Shown piece by piece: positions 60,333 through 64,000 of a stretch of DNA of 64,000 nucleotides. Source of the DNA: an uncultured Gammaproteobacteria bacterium (GTDB lineage: Bacteria; Pseudomonadota; Gammaproteobacteria; Pseudomonadales; Pseudohongiellaceae); assembly GCA_913061515.1 (NCBI GenBank), contig CAJXSF010000003.1, forward strand, positions 1 through 64,000, in the 5' to 3' direction. Position 1 is the stretch's first letter. Each line of letters begins with the position of its first letter. A program made the position numbers and the translations under genes. Under the pieces are notes generated by a model. The model worked only from the letters and a program-made list of their open reading frames with translations, was not told the DNA's origin and did no database searches.

Positions 60333-61706
60333 ATGTCTGAGTCACTTTTTGACGACCTCGACGATCACAGCCCAGTAAGTGATACGGCGGCATTTCAGCC
60401 GTTGGCCGCACGCATGCGCCCGCAACAACTCAGTGACTTCATTGGCCAACAACATCTGCTAGGGCCAGGCAAACCGCTTGGCGAAGCCATTCGCCGTGGA
60501 CTGCCGCATTCGATGATTCTTTGGGGGCCGCCTGGGGTAGGGAAAACAACGCTAGCACGGATGCTTGCGCATACCAGCGGTGGTCATTTCGAGAGCATCT
60601 CGGCAGTGCTAAGTGGGGTTAAAGAGATTCGAGCTGCGGTTGAGCGCGCCCAGATGCTGCGCCGGACCAAAGGCACACCAACAGTGCTGTTTGTCGACGA
60701 GGTCCACCGGTTTAATAAGAGTCAACAGGATGCGTTTTTGCCCCATGTCGAAGACGGCACGCTGATCTTCATTGGAGCCAGTACGGAAAACCCCTCTTTT
60801 GAACTCAATAACGCCTTATTATCTCGCGCCCGTGTGTACCTACTTAAATCCCTCGATGAGCAAGCCTTATTAGAACTGATTGAACTGGCGGTGAGCGACT
60901 CTGAGCGTGGGCTAGGCAAGCAAGCTATAGAGATGGACGAAGCGGTTAGGCGTAAAATCGCTAATGCCGCTGATGGCGACGCTCGACGGGCGTTAAATCT
61001 GCTTGAGATCGCGGTCGACTTGTCTGAGATCAAAGACGGTAAGCAGCACATCGATCTGGAAGTCATCGAGCAAGTCTTGCTTGGCGGGAGCCGCCGTTTT
61101 GACAAAGGCGGTGATGCTTTTTATGAACAAATCTCTGCGCTGCATAAGGCTGTGCGTGGCTCTAGCCCAGATGGCGCGCTGTATTGGTTTGTGCGGATGT
61201 TGGACGGAGGCTGTGATCCGTTATATATTGCCCGCCGATTAGTCCGCATGGCCAGCGAAGATATCGGCAATGCTGATCCAAGGGCTTTGCAAATGGCGAT
61301 GTCAGCTTGGGATGCGCAAGAACGCCTCGGTAGCCCCGAGGGTGAACTGGCGATTGCTCATGCCGTGCTTTATTTAGCTAGCGCGCCGAAGAGTAATGCA
61401 GTGTATAAGGCATTTAATGCCGCGCGCGCACTTGTCGTCAAAGACCAGTCTCACGATGTGCCAATTCATTTGCGCAATGCACCAACGACGCTAATGAAGT
61501 CGCTCGATTACGGAACGCAGTATCGTTATGCGCACGACGAGCCCGGGGCTTATGCCGCCGGTGAAAATTATTTGCCTGAACCGTTACAGGATGAGCGATT
61601 TTACTATCCGAGTGAATACGGCCTAGAGGCGAAAATTCGTGAAAAACTCGACTATTTGCGCGAGCGTGATGCACAAAGCGATCAACAGCGATATGCCAAT
61701 GATTAA
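60333..61706 (+). CDS. rarA: Replication-associated recombination protein A
   Basis: RarA (MgsA) is an AAA+ ATPase related to clamp loaders that acts at stalled forks. From ATG 60333 (GAGG upstream) it has 457 residues, with [20 protein letters not shown], Walker [14 protein letters not shown], Walker [17 protein letters not shown] and [18 protein letters not shown]. It is 20 bases after lolA. Confidence 0.95.
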   Translation: MSESLFDDLDDHSPVSDTAAFQPLAARMRPQQLSDFIGQQHLLGPGKPLGEAIRRGLPHSMILWGPPGVGKTTLARMLAHTSGGHFESISAVLSGVKEIRAAVERAQMLRRTKGTPTVLFVDEVHRFNKSQQDAFLPHVEDGTLIFIGASTENPSFELNNALLSRARVYLLKSLDEQALLELIELAVSDSERGLGKQAIEMDEAVRRKIANAADGDARRALNLLEIAVDLSEIKDGKQHIDLEVIEQVLLGGSRRFDKGGDAFYEQISALHKAVRGSSPDGALYWFVRMLDGGCDPLYIARRLVRMASEDIGNADPRALQMAMSAWDAQERLGSPEGELAIAHAVLYLASAPKSNAVYKAFNAARALVVKDQSHDVPIHLRNAPTTLMKSLDYGTQYRYAHDEPGAYAAGENYLPEPLQDERFYYPSEYGLEAKIREKLDYLRERDAQSDQQRYAND

Positions 61707-61727
61707 AAGACAAGGGCAGGGGCGAAC

Positions 61728-62102
61728 ATGATGGTTTCATTAGCGGTAGCCTTCGGTGGTGCGTTCGGTGCAGTGTCGCGCTATTGGTTAATGACGTTAG
61801 TGAGCTCGCTTGCCTCTCATCGTTTTCCTTGGGCAACCCTTGCCGTTAATGTCATTGGTTCGTTTCTTATTGGAATGCTGTACATTGTCATTAGCGAAAG
61901 AATGCTGTTGTCAGAGCAATGGCGCGCTATTTTGATTGTTGGCTATTTAGGAGCGTTTACGACTTTTTCGACGTTCTCATTGGATGCTCTGATGTTAATG
62001 CAAGAAGGTTTTTTCGTGCAGGCCTTCAGTTATATTTTAGCTAGCGTTGTGCTTTGTTTAGCGTGCGCTTGGCTCGGTATCGCATTTATGCGAGTCCTTT
62101 AA
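61728..62102 (+). CDS. crcB: Fluoride exporter CrcB (Fluc)
   Basis: Fluc is a dual-topology fluoride channel. The 124 residues have four membrane helices, with GGAFGAVSRYWLM at the start, the pore-lining LAVNVIGSFLIG and GYLGAFTTFSTFSLDAL. It is 21 bases after rarA, which leaves no room for a fluoride riboswitch, so it is likely part of the ftsK-serS transcript. Confidence 0.94.
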   Translation: MMVSLAVAFGGAFGAVSRYWLMTLVSSLASHRFPWATLAVNVIGSFLIGMLYIVISERMLLSEQWRAILIVGYLGAFTTFSTFSLDALMLMQEGFFVQAFSYILASVVLCLACAWLGIAFMRVL

Positions 62103-62120
62103 TTCACACACAACGATTAA

Positions 62121-63410
<1,290 letters not shown>

Positions 63411-63424
63411 AAGGTAATTAGTGA

Positions 63425-64000
63425 ATGGAATTTCTTCCTATATTCCTCAATGTTCGTTCGCAAAACTGCGTAGTAGTTGGGGGCGGCGAAGTTGCATATC
63501 GCAAAGCCGTATTACTGGACAGGGCTGGCGCTAGGCTTAGGGTCGTCGCACCGAAAATCTGCGAGCCCCTCGAAAAGCTAGTGCTAGCAGGCGCAGGCGA
63601 AATGCACATCCGAGCGTTCAAAGAAAGTGATCTGGACGGTGTGTTTCTCGTTGTGGCTGCAACAGATGATGAAACTGTGAACCAACAAGTGTCCGAATTG
63701 GCCAAAAATCGAGGCCTGCCTGTTAATGTCGTGGACAAGCCAGAGTTGTGCAGTTTTATCGTGCCATCTATTGTCGACCGCTCACCAGTTGTGATCGCTA
63801 TTTCTAGTGGTGGCACGTCCCCCATATTGACGCGACAACTCAAAGAAAAGATTGAAGCACTCATTCCGGCCACCTATGGTCGTCTCGCGATGCTGCTAGG
63901 CAAATTTCGTGGGCGCGTGAAATCCGTGGTTACCGACTTTACTAGCCGTACACGTTTTTGGGAAAAACTCTTGTCAGGGCCAATGCCGGGTATGGTATTG
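63425..64000 (+). CDS. cysG: Siroheme synthase CysG, 5' part (runs off the window)
   Basis: From ATG 63425 the frame stays open for 192 codons to the window end. It starts MEFLPIFLNVRSQNCVVVGG, with the NAD-binding GGGEVAYRKA typical of the CysG N-terminal dehydrogenase/ferrochelatase. VVAATDDETVNQQVS, VNVVDKPELCSFIVPS and AISSGGTSPILTRQLKEKIE follow. CysG turns uroporphyrinogen III into siroheme for sulfite and nitrite reductases; the methyltransferase half would lie beyond 64000. serS-cysG is a common order. Confidence 0.93.
   Translation, partial: MEFLPIFLNVRSQNCVVVGGGEVAYRKAVLLDRAGARLRVVAPKICEPLEKLVLAGAGEMHIRAFKESDLDGVFLVVAATDDETVNQQVSELAKNRGLPVNVVDKPELCSFIVPSIVDRSPVVIAISSGGTSPILTRQLKEKIEALIPATYGRLAMLLGKFRGRVKSVVTDFTSRTRFWEKLLSGPMPGMVL

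Noticed and set aside
61707-61727. Fluoride riboswitch before crcB
   Set aside because: Only 21 bases separate rarA and crcB, too little for the aptamer.

Overview
The window is about 64 kb of gene-dense chromosome, roughly half GC, from a gammaproteobacterium on the Pseudomonadales/Cellvibrionales/Oceanospirillales side. The evidence for that placement is gene order and enzyme type. There is a block idh-cspD-clpS-clpA-infA-bpt-aat-trxB-ftsK-lolA-rarA-crcB-serS-cysG, a block nudJ-mnmA-hflD-purB, a monomeric isocitrate dehydrogenase, ThrH beside CysB/CysH, a methionine-salvage set mtnB-mtnD-mtnC, and an iron-sulfur APS-type CysH. The first 28 bases are leftover Nextera (Tn5) sequencing adapter, so position 1 is an assembly contig end and not biology.

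Layout. 1-4.1 kb is the most accessory-looking part: a membrane-anchored coiled-coil protein with a GIY-YIG-type C-terminus, a YdeI/OmdA-type protein, a small cupin, a DUF2130 coiled-coil protein, and a nested palindromic repeat directly after its stop codon. 4.1-8.9 kb holds a SapC-family protein and three tandem paralogous membrane diguanylate cyclases. 8.9-18 kb (minus strand) is a drug-efflux region: MarR regulator with a 24-bp perfect palindrome at its start, EmrA-EmrB, then MacA-MacB and an outer-membrane channel, plus a potassium channel. 18-22 kb is zwf-pgl-edd (upper Entner-Doudoroff pathway; eda not in the window). 22-30 kb has a DMT exporter, an M16 peptidase lipoprotein, two RNA methyltransferases (CmoM, RlmI) and mtnBDC. 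30-36 kb has a rhodanese, a PAS/GAF/GGDEF protein transcribed with argD, msrA and a patatin. 36-48.5 kb covers a 5'-nucleotidase, cysB, cysH, thrH, a seven-gene minus-strand run from nudJ to pabB, moaC-D-E and rluE. 48.7-64 kb is the conserved idh to cysG block, running off the window inside cysG.

How the genes work together. Four GGDEF proteins and no EAL or HD-GYP protein lie in the window. The three tandem ones have degenerate product-inhibition (RxxD) sites and the fourth keeps an intact one. clpS-clpA and both amino-acid transferases of the bacterial N-degron pathway (Bpt and Aat) sit within 5 kb, so the adaptor, unfoldase and substrate-tagging enzymes are all local. EmrAB lacks its own outer-membrane partner, and the NodT-type channel after MacB could serve both pumps.

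No transposase, integrase, prophage, CRISPR array, tRNA or rRNA was found, and no stretch above about 275 bases lacks a gene. Most of the window is ordinary core genome. The parts most worth a second look are the contig-edge GIY-YIG gene, the nested palindrome at 3901-4030, the triple diguanylate cyclase array, the stop-to-stop palindrome at 30018-30041, and the orphan secretin-N protein. I did not find convincing evidence of a new multi-gene system.
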